A program made the translations under genes and the position numbers. From UBA1361 sp035647455 (lineage in GTDB: Bacteria; Bacillota_I; Bacilli_A; RFN20; CAG-826), in assembly GCA_035647455.1 (NCBI GenBank), contig DASRNI010000028.1:124001-188000 (forward strand): 64,000 nucleotides of DNA, in the 5' to 3' direction. Under the pieces are notes generated by a model. It searched no databases. It had not been told where the DNA came from and saw only the letters and a program-made list of their open reading frames with translations. How positions within the stretch are numbered: the stretch's first letter is position 1; the number at the start of each line of letters is the position of its first letter. Shown piece by piece: positions 52,670 through 60,030 of this stretch.

Positions 52670-54177
52670 GAAAAATGAAATTTGCCGCAATTACAATGAC
52701 ATTAGCGGCGTTACTTATTACTAGCTGTAAAAACTCTTCAGATTCATCTGCGAGTAGTGGACCAACAATTTATGAAGAACCTGTATATGAAAGATACGAT
52801 GATAGTCAATATGCAGCTAATGTTGATAGCGAAGGTTATTCTTTAATTGATATTTACGGTTTAAACGACTTTCATGGTGCTTTAGCCCGTAATGAAGATG
52901 AACAATACCCGGGAATTGCTCGCTTAAACAAGTATTTGCTTAATGAGCGTGAGCAAAATAAAGGTGGAACCGTCTTTATCGCTTCTGGTGATATGTGGCA
53001 AGGAAGTGCTGAATCAAATATTAGCCGCGGCAAAATTGTTAATGAAACAATGAACTACATGGGTTTTGAAGCAATGGCGCTCGGTAATCATGAGTTTGAT
53101 TGGTCAATTGAGCAAATTGAAATTAATCGTGCGGAAGCGCTTTTCCCGTATTTAGGCAGCAATATTATTTATGAAGATAGTCGTGAACGCGTTGACTTTG
53201 TTGATGACTCACCACTCATTGAGCGTGACGGTGTCAAAATTGGGATTATCGGCACGATGGGTAGTGACTTAGAAGACACAATTCAAACAAGTTTAATCGA
53301 AAACATTGAATTTGATTTAATGACAAGTTACGTTGAAGAAGAAGCGGCAAGTTTACGTGCACAAGGTGCAGATATCGTCATTCTCGCGACACATGACTCG
53401 TGGGTTGAAAGTTCGCTTCGACCGGAACGCTTAGATCTTTTAAATAACAAAACAATTGATGCTGTGTTTGGCGGTCATCAACATGTTTACGACAAACATG
53501 AACGTAACGGCATTCCGATTTTACAAACTAATGCTTATGGTCGCGCAGTAATGCATGTTCAATTTCGTTATAACAAAACAACAAAAGACTTACAAGTTGG
53601 TACTTATGATGTTGTTGAAGATATTTTTACAATGGATTTAGGGGAAGACAAAATTACCCAAGATATTTATAACTATTATTACCAAGAGTTTGCGATTGAT
53701 GAAATAAAAAATGAAGTTGTTGGTAATTTAATTAATCGTGATTTAAACCGTTCGGCAATTGCCCGCTTAGCGGTCAAAGTAATGCATGATGCATACGAGA
53801 AAGATAATGTTGTTGGCGCTTTCCATAACATTAATGGTGGTGTCCGAGTCGAGAAGATGGTCCAAGGTCCAGTTACATATGGCCAAATTTATCAAGCTTT
53901 TCCGTTTGATAACGAAATCTACATTGTTCGTTTAATTGGCGTGCGACTTAAGGGCTTAATGTCGTTTGCCGGTAACTTTGCATACCATTTTTCAATTGAT
54001 TATAATGACGTCGAAGATTTTGAGTACTATTACGTCGCGACAATTAGTTTTATTTATGAAATGGATGGTTCGCCAGTTAGTGGCACCCAATTTGAAAATA
54101 AAGGCACGTTTACACGCGACTTAATTGCTGATTATTTCCGAGCTGCACAAAATGTTGATGGAAATGAGTATTACTAA
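52666..54177 (+). CDS. Secreted lipoprotein 5'-nucleotidase / metallophosphoesterase 1
   Basis: 503 residues. Lipobox LLITSC sets the lipidated Cys at about 21, so the enzyme is surface-anchored. Metallophosphoesterase motifs: GLNDFHGA (about 65), SGDMWQGS (about 106-113), LGNHEFDWS (about 140), ATHDSW (about 243), FGGHQHVYD (about 267). The C-terminal nucleotidase domain has FPFDNEIYIVRL (about 419-430). It likely releases phosphate and nucleosides from extracellular nucleotides. GGAG lies 11 bases before the ATG, inside cysQ. Confidence 0.88.
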   Translation: MRKMKFAAITMTLAALLITSCKNSSDSSASSGPTIYEEPVYERYDDSQYAANVDSEGYSLIDIYGLNDFHGALARNEDEQYPGIARLNKYLLNEREQNKGGTVFIASGDMWQGSAESNISRGKIVNETMNYMGFEAMALGNHEFDWSIEQIEINRAEALFPYLGSNIIYEDSRERVDFVDDSPLIERDGVKIGIIGTMGSDLEDTIQTSLIENIEFDLMTSYVEEEAASLRAQGADIVILATHDSWVESSLRPERLDLLNNKTIDAVFGGHQHVYDKHERNGIPILQTNAYGRAVMHVQFRYNKTTKDLQVGTYDVVEDIFTMDLGEDKITQDIYNYYYQEFAIDEIKNEVVGNLINRDLNRSAIARLAVKVMHDAYEKDNVVGAFHNINGGVRVEKMVQGPVTYGQIYQAFPFDNEIYIVRLIGVRLKGLMSFAGNFAYHFSIDYNDVEDFEYYYVATISFIYEMDGSPVSGTQFENKGTFTRDLIADYFRAAQNVDGNEYY

Positions 54178-55838
54178 TGCGCAACAAATTTAAAATATTA
54201 TTACCGCTGATATTATTAGTTTTATCAGGATGTGAAAATAGTAGTTCAAGTGGTAATTTAAGTAGCAGTGTTTCAACGAGTGAAAAACAGTCCGAAGTGA
54301 TTTCTTCAAGTGAAACGAGCGAAGTTATTCCGAGTTCAGAAACTAGTTCAAGCGAAGAAGTTCCCCCAGTTACAAGTGACGAGCCGTTAAGCAGTAGTGA
54401 AGAAATCCCACCTATTACGAGTGAAGTATCGTCGAATACAAGTGAAGAGATTTCATCAAGTTCTAGTGAACACTTTGGTGATGAACGCACAATTAATTTT
54501 TACGGGTTGAATGATTTCCATGGTGCAATTATCGAAACAGATAATGAACCAGGGATATTTAAATATAGTTCGTTTTTAAAAGAAAAAATAACCGAAAATC
54601 CCGGTGGCACGGTGCATTTAAATGCCGGTGACTTCTGGCAGGGGAGCGTTGAATCAAACTTGAACCGCGGTGAATTTTTAACGAAAGCAATGAACGAGCT
54701 TTCGCTTGATGCATTTGCTCTCGGCAACCATGAGTTTGATTGGTATGACACTGCAATTATGGATAATAAAGCTATTGCTAACTATCCTTTCCTTGGTGCC
54801 AATATTATTAATAAGTCTACTGGGGAACTTGCGCAGAGCATCGTTCATTATGATGATACGTTCCAAGCTAGCCATATGGTTAATAAAAATGGTGTTAATA
54901 TTGGCATTATTGGGACAATTGGGAGCGATCTTGAAAGTTCGATTTTAGGTTTAGCGATAGCTGACTATTCGTTTGAACCAGTAACGAGTTATGTAAAAAA
55001 CGAATCATTGAACTTACGTGAACAAGGCGCTGATATTGTTATTCTCGTTACGCATGACTCACTAAAGAATTTCACGATGTCGCATACGTATAACGAATAT
55101 TACGACATATTTGCTAACGAATATGTTGACGCTGTCTTTAGTGGTCACCAACACGTCGAAGATAACCGTGTATTAAACGGAATACCTGTTTTACAAGCAT
55201 GGGCTTACGGTGGTGGTGTGATGGAGTTAGAACTAAATTACAACGTACGCACAAAAGAAAAGGTGTTCACGCATCAAGCCGTGCGTAGTGGTTGGGACAT
55301 TAAGCGTTACGAAGAAGATCCAGCGATGAAGGCGCTTTTCGCGCCGTATGAAGATGAAATTGAGACGGTGAAAAATGAAGTAATCGGCTCACTAACTAGT
55401 AACATCACAAAAGAAGGGCTTCTGAATCTAGCTAATCAAGTAATGTATGAATACGGTGTTAACGCGGGTCTGGAAAATATTGTTGTGACTCATAATCGCG
55501 GTGGTGTTCGTCTTAACGCTGGCATCTCTGGCGGCGACGTAATCTTTGGCGATATTTACCGTGCTTTTCCGTTTGATAATGAATTAATGATTATTCCGAA
55601 TGTTTTAGGAAGTGACTTGAATCGGTTTATTCGCGGTGACTACAAAGGCTACCCGCAAGGTAGTTATGAAGCGAATAAGCGATACACATTACTAACACTT
55701 GATTTTATGAGTTATCGCGAAGGTGCTTTTACGCTAGAGTTGGAACAAATATCAACCCAAGCTTATATTCGTGACTTAATTCGTGACTATTTCCTTAGTG
55801 AAGGTGTGGTAGACGCTAATTACTTTAATTCTTATTAA
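54177..55838 (+). CDS. Secreted lipoprotein 5'-nucleotidase / metallophosphoesterase 2
   Basis: 553 residues, paralogue of the previous gene. Lipobox VLSGC (Cys about 19), then a Ser/Glu/Pro-rich linker to about residue 100 that sets the enzyme away from the membrane. NDFHGA, NAGDFWQGS, LGNHEFDW, VTHDSL and SGHQHVED repeat the metal sites; FPFDNELMII is the C-terminal motif. It shares one base with the previous gene's stop. The two differ in linker and in the region after GHQH, so substrates may differ. Confidence 0.88.
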   Translation: MRNKFKILLPLILLVLSGCENSSSSGNLSSSVSTSEKQSEVISSSETSEVIPSSETSSSEEVPPVTSDEPLSSSEEIPPITSEVSSNTSEEISSSSSEHFGDERTINFYGLNDFHGAIIETDNEPGIFKYSSFLKEKITENPGGTVHLNAGDFWQGSVESNLNRGEFLTKAMNELSLDAFALGNHEFDWYDTAIMDNKAIANYPFLGANIINKSTGELAQSIVHYDDTFQASHMVNKNGVNIGIIGTIGSDLESSILGLAIADYSFEPVTSYVKNESLNLREQGADIVILVTHDSLKNFTMSHTYNEYYDIFANEYVDAVFSGHQHVEDNRVLNGIPVLQAWAYGGGVMELELNYNVRTKEKVFTHQAVRSGWDIKRYEEDPAMKALFAPYEDEIETVKNEVIGSLTSNITKEGLLNLANQVMYEYGVNAGLENIVVTHNRGGVRLNAGISGGDVIFGDIYRAFPFDNELMIIPNVLGSDLNRFIRGDYKGYPQGSYEANKRYTLLTLDFMSYREGAFTLELEQISTQAYIRDLIRDYFLSEGVVDANYFNSY

Positions 55839-55860
55839 TTTAACTTAAAAAGACAACAAA

Positions 55861-55895
55861 AAAACCGTGGGTTTTAGTTATCCACGGTTTTCTTT
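55861..55895. terminator. Bidirectional terminator
   Basis: AAAACCGTGG / CCACGGTTTT, 10-bp stem with an 11-base loop. The minus strand has an 8-T run (for the NFU gene); on the plus strand TCTTT follows. It ends the argS-nucleotidase operon too. Confidence 0.85.
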
Positions 55896-55899
55896 AATG

Positions 55900-56139
55900 T
55901 TAATCAACGAGAATAATACCGAGAACACCAGGAACTTCTTCCATTAAGAGCTCTTCGATACCAAACTCAAGTGTCTGGTCAACATAGGCACAGCCGTCAC
56001 AAGCACCTTTCATTTTGACGTAGACAAAGCCATCTTCAAAGGAAACAAATTCAATGTCACCGCCATGGCTTTGTAAATAGGGCCGAATTCGTCCTAAGAG
56101 TAACTTAATATGATTTTCGTGTTTTTCTTGTTCTGTCAT
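55900..56139 (-). CDS. NFU-domain iron-sulfur carrier protein
   Basis: 79 residues. HGGDIEFVSFEDGFVYVKMKG and the C-x2-C motif in ACDGCAYVDQTLE (about 46-58) define the NifU C-terminal domain. Two such proteins share one [4Fe-4S] cluster and pass it to targets, downstream of SufBCD. TATAAT ends 6 bases before the ATG with no ribosome binding site, so the mRNA seems leaderless. Confidence 0.92.
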   Translation of the reverse strand: MTEQEKHENHIKLLLGRIRPYLQSHGGDIEFVSFEDGFVYVKMKGACDGCAYVDQTLEFGIEELLMEEVPGVLGIILVD

Positions 56140-56145
56140 AAAATA

Positions 56146-56151
56146 ATTATA
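56146..56151 (-). promoter_or_regulatory. -10 box of leaderless nfu gene
   Basis: On the minus strand TATAAT, TATTTT, then ATG. The -35 region (CCTTGG at 17 bases) is poor. Confidence 0.45.
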
Positions 56152-56288
56152 TCAAAATAATTATAAAACCAAGGTAGATGCGCAATGAAAAATTCACCTT
56201 TCTTTAATGCTGAAAAATAGGAAAAGTTTGTTATAAACCTTTCGATAGTGTAACAATTTGAGCCTAAATTTATAAAATAATGTAGTCG

Positions 56289-56305
56289 CAGGATTTTTAA
56301 TCCTG
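56289..56305. other. Hairpin resembling a tRNA-Leu anticodon arm
   Basis: CAGGAT / ATCCTG with loop TTTTA, within TCGCAGGATTTT that is also present in the tRNA-Leu gene 145 bases away. The rest of a tRNA is not present. It may be a remnant or chance. The 215-base gap around it (56140-56354) shows nothing else. Confidence 0.25.
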
Positions 56306-56351
56306 GAAAAATAACTTTATTAGCGTGAAACACAAAAAAGCTGAAACAAAG

Positions 56352-56378
56352 AAAAAACAAGCCATTTATGGCTTGTTT
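56352..56378 (-). terminator. Terminator of the tRNA operon
   Basis: Minus strand: AAACAAGCCA-TAAA-TGGCTTGTTT, 10-bp stem, with a T-run overlapping the 3' arm. It lies 12 bases after tRNA-Leu. Confidence 0.9.
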
Positions 56379-56389
56379 TAACGTTTTGA

Positions 56390-56476
56390 TGGTGCCCGGA
56401 GCCGGACTTGAACCGGCACGATGTCGCCATCGCAGGATTTTAAGTCCTGTGCGTCTACCTGTTCCGCCATCTGGGC
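56390..56476 (-). tRNA. tRNA-Leu (UAA)
   Basis: 87 bases with long variable arm. Anticodon stem CAGGA/TCCTG with loop CTTAAAA gives anticodon UAA. CCA is encoded. T-arm GCCGG-TTCAAGT-CCGGC. The acceptor stem has one A-C mismatch (position 5 with 68). Last gene of a five-tRNA operon. Confidence 0.96.
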
Positions 56477-56480
56477 GAGA

Positions 56481-56556
56481 TGGTCTCCCGTGCAAGACTC
56501 GAACTTGCGGCCCTTTGATTAAAAGTCAAATGCTCTACCACCTGAGCTAACGGGAG
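56481..56556 (-). tRNA. tRNA-Lys (UUU)
   Basis: 76 bases. Acceptor CTCCCGT/ACGGGAG, anticodon loop CTTTTAA, CCA encoded. Four bases before tRNA-Leu. Confidence 0.97.
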
Positions 56557-56560
56557 ATGT

Positions 56561-56635
56561 TGGCTGGGGCACCTAGGATCGAACTAGGGAATGACGGAGT
56601 CAAAGTCCGTTGCCTTACCGCTTGGCTATGCCCCA
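56561..56635 (-). tRNA. tRNA-Gln (UUG)
   Basis: 75 bases. Acceptor starts TGGGGCA, anticodon stem ACGGA/TCCGT with loop CTTTGAC, CCA encoded, discriminator G. Confidence 0.96.
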
Positions 56636-56644
56636 ACATCGTAA

Positions 56645-56728
56645 TGGTGGGGGAGGGCGGATTTGAACCACCGAACCCTAAGGAACTGATTTACAGTCAG
56701 CCGCGTTTGACCACTTCGCTACTCCCCC
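56645..56728 (-). tRNA. tRNA-Tyr (GUA)
   Basis: 84 bases with long variable arm. Acceptor GGGGGAG/CTCCCCC, anticodon arm CTGACTGTAAATCAG, CCA encoded. Confidence 0.97.
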
Positions 56729-56745
56729 AGCAGAATTTACTTGAC

Positions 56746-56821
56746 TGGTGGATGTTGAGGGACTTGAACCCCCGACCTCCGCCGTGTAAAGGCGATGCTC
56801 TCCCAACTGAGCTAAACATCC
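56746..56821 (-). tRNA. tRNA-Val (UAC)
   Basis: 76 bases. Acceptor GGATGTT/AACATCC, anticodon stem CGCC/GGCG with loop TTTACAC, CCA encoded. First gene of the operon. Confidence 0.97.
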
Positions 56822-56847
56822 GCTATATCTAGCAAATATGCTTTATT

Positions 56848-56876
56848 AGATTACCATTGTCTAACTTTATAGTCAA
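56848..56876 (-). promoter_or_regulatory. Promoter of the tRNA operon
   Basis: Minus strand TTGACT (56871-56876), 17 bases, TAATCT (56848-56853) with extended TGG. Start near 56841, some 20 bases before tRNA-Val. Confidence 0.85.
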
Positions 56877-56901
56877 CTATAATCACTATATGAATATAGT
56901 G

Positions 56902-58170
56902 TTATTTTTTACCTAATAAAGCAAACATATTGCGTTTGTAAACTTCAACGCCTGGTTGGTCAAATGGATTGATTTCTAAGAGATATGCACTAACTGCACA
57001 AGAACGCATGAAGAAATAAAATAAATAACCAAGTGTTTTAGCATCCATTTTATTTATTTCGAAAATAATGTTTGGGACATTACCTTCAAGAACATGCGCA
57101 TCACGAGTACCGATAAAAGCTTTTTCGTTCACGAATGCTAAATTTTTACCGGCTAAATAATTAAGTTCATCATAATCCTTTTCTGCGTGGGGAATTACGA
57201 TATCATCATTTGGCTCATTTACATAAAATACTGTTTCAAATAAAACCGGAGAACCATCTTGAATAAATTGGCCTAAACTATGTAAGTCGGTTGAAAATGT
57301 GACTGATCCAGGGAAGAGTCCTTTTCTTTCCTTTCCTTCGCTTTCGCCATAAAGCTGTTTTAGCCATTCATTAAACATCGCAAATTGTGGTTCATACGCG
57401 ACAAAAAGTTCAACGTGGTAACCGTTACGATAAAGATAATCACGCGTAATTGCGTATTTGTAAAGCGGATGGTTTAAATTACTAATGCTTTCTTCATAAG
57501 CAAGAAGTGCTCCCGCCATTAAGTCACTAATATTAACCCCGCTAACGGCAATTGGTAGTAAACCAACAGCAGTTAAGACACTATAGCGACCACCAATATC
57601 ACTAGGAAGAGTGAATGTTTTGTAATTATTTAGGAGTGAGAGTTCGCGAAGTGCGCCTGTTTTGGTATCTGTTGTCGCAAAGATAGCTTCTTTTGCCTTT
57701 GTTTCACCGACTTTTTTAATTAATAAATCTTTAACTAAACGGAAGGCAATACTTGTCTCTGTTGTTGTGCCGCTTTTGGAAATAACATTAATCGCAAAGT
57801 TACGATTTTCTAAATACTTAAGTGTTTGTGCGGTTAAGTTTGGTGAAAAAGTATGACCAAGAAAAATTACTTCGACTTTGTTTGTTGGCAGCAAACCATT
57901 AAGTGCTTCAATTGCTGCGCGTGCGCCTAAGTAAGAGCCACCAATACCGCAAACAACGAGCGTATCATAGTTGTTTTGAATATATTCTGCCGACTTTATA
58001 ATTTCAGCAAATTCAGCCTGATCATAATTAGCGGGCCAAGTTGCCCAGCCAAGATAATCATTACCACGGCCGGTTTTATTAATAATTGCTTCATTAATAG
58101 TTTTAATTTTATTTTCGTAATCTTGATAATTAATATCTTTCTGTAAAAAGTTTAAATTTAAGTTAATCAT
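56902..58170 (-). CDS. pgi: Glucose-6-phosphate isomerase
   Basis: 422 residues, the short bacillar type. VCGIGGSYLGARAAIEAL (about 74-91), VISKSGTTTETSIAFR (about 129-144), GGRYSVLTAVGLLP (about 193) and the QPGVEVYKRNMFALLG end are typical. It links glucose-6-phosphate to fructose-6-phosphate, also the GlmS substrate. GGAGG precedes the ATG inside the S1 gene. Confidence 0.97.
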   Translation of the reverse strand: MINLNLNFLQKDINYQDYENKIKTINEAIINKTGRGNDYLGWATWPANYDQAEFAEIIKSAEYIQNNYDTLVVCGIGGSYLGARAAIEALNGLLPTNKVEVIFLGHTFSPNLTAQTLKYLENRNFAINVISKSGTTTETSIAFRLVKDLLIKKVGETKAKEAIFATTDTKTGALRELSLLNNYKTFTLPSDIGGRYSVLTAVGLLPIAVSGVNISDLMAGALLAYEESISNLNHPLYKYAITRDYLYRNGYHVELFVAYEPQFAMFNEWLKQLYGESEGKERKGLFPGSVTFSTDLHSLGQFIQDGSPVLFETVFYVNEPNDDIVIPHAEKDYDELNYLAGKNLAFVNEKAFIGTRDAHVLEGNVPNIIFEINKMDAKTLGYLFYFFMRSCAVSAYLLEINPFDQPGVEVYKRNMFALLGKK

Positions 58171-58534
58171 CGTTTATTTCCTCCAATGCCTCATCAATCC
58201 ATTCGGGTAGTTTATTTTTTAGTGGCTCAAAGTTAATTTCTTGGGGATTGATTTTCGTGTGACGACGTGGTTTTGCGAAAATAATCCGTTCATTGTATGG
58301 TACATCTTTAAGCGAAAGACGAAAGAAGTTGTCATCGGCATTTTTTTCAATTATTTTTACTTTTATGTCTGCACCATGCTTTAAATAAGTGTGTAAATTA
58401 CTAATATAATTTTCACTTACTTGTTTAATGTGCAAAAAACCACTATAGCCTTTATCAAAAGTGATGACAGCACCATAATTTCTAATTTCACTGATTGTTC
58501 CAACAATAAAGTCGCCAACGTTATAATTTTGCAT
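58163..58534 (-). CDS. S1 RNA-binding domain protein (YugI/CvfD-like)
   Basis: 123 residues. The S1 domain spans about 5-75: VGDFIVGTISEIRNYGAVITF, SGFLHIKQVSE, and FFRLSLKDV. The tail is charged. Bacillus YugI and staphylococcal CvfD are general-stress and translation-linked proteins of this type, and yugI neighbours pgi in Bacillus. Ribosome binding is inferred. Weak GGATAA ribosome binding site; 2 bases after the HAD gene. Confidence 0.85.
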   Translation of the reverse strand: MQNYNVGDFIVGTISEIRNYGAVITFDKGYSGFLHIKQVSENYISNLHTYLKHGADIKVKIIEKNADDNFFRLSLKDVPYNERIIFAKPRRHTKINPQEINFEPLKNKLPEWIDEALEEINDD

Positions 58535-58536
58535 GC

Positions 58537-59370
58537 TTATCCAAGTATTGTTTTTTTGTAATCAATCTCACTTGCGACACGAATCCCGTCGATAATTAAT
58601 TTAACAACAGTATCAATTACTGAACCTTCTTTATAATCAGCTGGGCAAACGAAATTAACGCGGCCTTCATCATATAAATGCTGAACTGATTCGCGGTCAC
58701 CTTTTTGGTAAACTGCAACCGAATGTCCACCGTTTTGCCGGACTAAAAGCATGACGGGTACGTCAGTCATTCCGTCACCAATATAAATAACATTTTTGCG
58801 GGGAATTCGTAGTTCATCTTGTTTACGGTTGACCGCCTGGTCATCAATGATATCAACGATTCCTTTTGTGATGCGGAAGTAGAATTGTGTTTTTGCTGTG
58901 TAATTAATTGCTAATTTAGGCCAAACAGGTACTTTGGTTTCGGGATCAAAGTAAAACTCACAACCAAAAATTTGCTTGAATTCTTTTGCAATGATTGAAC
59001 CATCAATAATTTCCTTCGTGCCGCTACTAATTAAATAGTGTTCGATTTTCACGCCTTTTTCTTCACCGTATTTATTAATGCGGTCAAACCAAGTAAGAAC
59101 ACCTTCAAAATATTGTAAATCTTTACCAAGCGAATATAAATACTCTTTCGTCAGCTTGATTCCTTTTTCTTTTGCTTCATTTACCATCATATACATATAC
59201 GATAAAATCCGTTCAACACCAGTTTTTTCGGTAAATTGTCCGGTTTTACCCCAAAATTCAGCAGGTGTCATCCCTAATGCGGGAATGAAACTATAATTTT
59301 GCATATCCTGATCAGTTAATGTTTTATCAAAGTCATAAATTATTGCTGCGATACTTTCTTTTCTTGCCAT
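58537..59370 (-). CDS. HAD-family phosphatase
   Basis: 277 residues. DFDKTLTDQD (about 13-22) is the D-x-D nucleophile motif, LISSGTKEIIDG (about 113) motif II with Ser, and IYIGDGMTDVPVM (about 195-207) motif IV. A helical cap of about 90 residues lies between. It is closest to phosphoserine phosphatase-like hydrolases; the substrate is unknown. GGAGGT precedes the ATG. It heads the minus-strand operon with the S1 gene and pgi; an inverted repeat overlaps its promoter. Confidence 0.82.
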   Translation of the reverse strand: MARKESIAAIIYDFDKTLTDQDMQNYSFIPALGMTPAEFWGKTGQFTEKTGVERILSYMYMMVNEAKEKGIKLTKEYLYSLGKDLQYFEGVLTWFDRINKYGEEKGVKIEHYLISSGTKEIIDGSIIAKEFKQIFGCEFYFDPETKVPVWPKLAINYTAKTQFYFRITKGIVDIIDDQAVNRKQDELRIPRKNVIYIGDGMTDVPVMLLVRQNGGHSVAVYQKGDRESVQHLYDEGRVNFVCPADYKEGSVIDTVVKLIIDGIRVASEIDYKKTILG

Positions 59371-59388
59371 AATAAAACCTCCATTAAA

Positions 59389-59418
59389 ATATTATCATTA
59401 TTGATAATATAAAGTCAA
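59389..59418 (-). promoter_or_regulatory. HAD operon promoter with operator-like inverted repeat
   Basis: Minus strand: TTGACT (59413-59418), 18 bases, TAATAT (59389-59394). A perfect inverted repeat, ATATTATCA-TTAT-TGATAATAT on the plus strand (59389-59410), covers the spacer and -10. The half site TGATAAT resembles Fur-family half sites, but in an outward order compared with the 7-1-7 box. A repressor site is likely; its protein is unknown. Confidence 0.55.
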
Positions 59419-59460
59419 AAAAGGCTACTTTTAAGCAAACACACAAATGCGGTATGTTTT

Positions 59461-59489
59461 TTGGGACGAATCGTAAAATAATGTATAAT
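59461..59489 (+). promoter_or_regulatory. Promoter of leaderless LemA-like gene
   Basis: TTGGGA (59461-59466), 17 bases, TATAAT (59484-59489), then AAGCTC and ATG. This is the clearest leaderless case: near-consensus boxes at ideal spacing and a 6-base gap. Confidence 0.75.
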
Positions 59490-59495
59490 AAGCTC

Positions 59496-59969
59496 ATGGA
59501 AGTCTTTCTTTGGATTGTTGTCGGTCTTGCCGCATTATACTTACTATTAACGTTTGTTTTTATGCATTTAAGTTTGGAGTACCGCAAAAAAATAAAAAAC
59601 AGTGATGAAGTTATTGATTCACATATAAAATCGCACATTTCACTGCTCGATTTATTAATTAATGATGTTAATAGCCACGTAAATATCAAGGAAAAAATAA
59701 GTCTTCCCTTTTTTAATGACGATAAAACAAAACTAATAAAACAAGTCCAAGAACTTGATGAATTAATCCGGAAAACAATAACAGAACATAATTTAAGTTT
59801 TTTAGCGAAAAATAATTACTTAGGTGCACTTGATGAAAATACAAAATTACTTCGTGATGAAGTGTATCGTCATAATAGCTATGTGCAAAATTTTAATATA
59901 ATTTGTGGCTCTTTTATTTTCTGGCCAATTGTCAAAATATTACGCCTACAAAAAAAAGATAAATATTAA
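59496..59969 (+). CDS. LemA-like membrane protein
   Basis: 157 residues. An N-terminal membrane helix (about 3-25) is followed by long helices. The order YRKKIKNSDEVIDSHIKSHISLL, a central coiled coil, and a C-terminal hydrophobic patch after HNSYVQNFNIICGSFIFWP looks like LemA, whose members have an extracytoplasmic helical bundle; the match is weak. The ATG at 59496 is preferred because of the promoter; a longer reading frame starts at 59454, upstream of the -10 box. Function unknown. Confidence 0.6.
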   Translation: MEVFLWIVVGLAALYLLLTFVFMHLSLEYRKKIKNSDEVIDSHIKSHISLLDLLINDVNSHVNIKEKISLPFFNDDKTKLIKQVQELDELIRKTITEHNLSFLAKNNYLGALDENTKLLRDEVYRHNSYVQNFNIICGSFIFWPIVKILRLQKKDKY

Positions 59970-59979
59970 TCCGCTTATT

Positions 59980-60008
59980 TTGCTTTTAGGCAAATTTAGT
60001 AATATAAT
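59980..60008 (+). promoter_or_regulatory. Promoter of gpmI
   Basis: TTGCTT (59980-59985), 17 bases, TATAAT (60003-60008). A 15-base palindrome AGTAAT-ATA-ATTACT (59998-60012) covers the -10 box. AGAAGG and ATG (60031) follow. Confidence 0.7.
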
Positions 60009-60030
60009 TACTAAGTGAGAGAAGGTTATT

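Noticed and set aside
54235..54470. Repeat or CRISPR-like array in the AGTTCAAG-rich stretch
   Set aside because: It is coding sequence for a Ser/Glu linker; no regular spacing.
54110..54490. Minus-strand reading frame opposite the Ser-rich linker
   Set aside because: An artefact of the repetitive AGT/GAA codons of the lipoprotein linker.
56381..56832. Plus-strand proteins across the tRNA cluster
   Set aside because: The reading frames only reflect tRNA sequence in the opposite direction.
56884..56901. Terminator after pgi (CACTATA-TGAA-TATAGTG hairpin)
   Set aside because: The T-run lies on the plus strand, away from pgi, and the stem is all AT but two pairs. Left unannotated.
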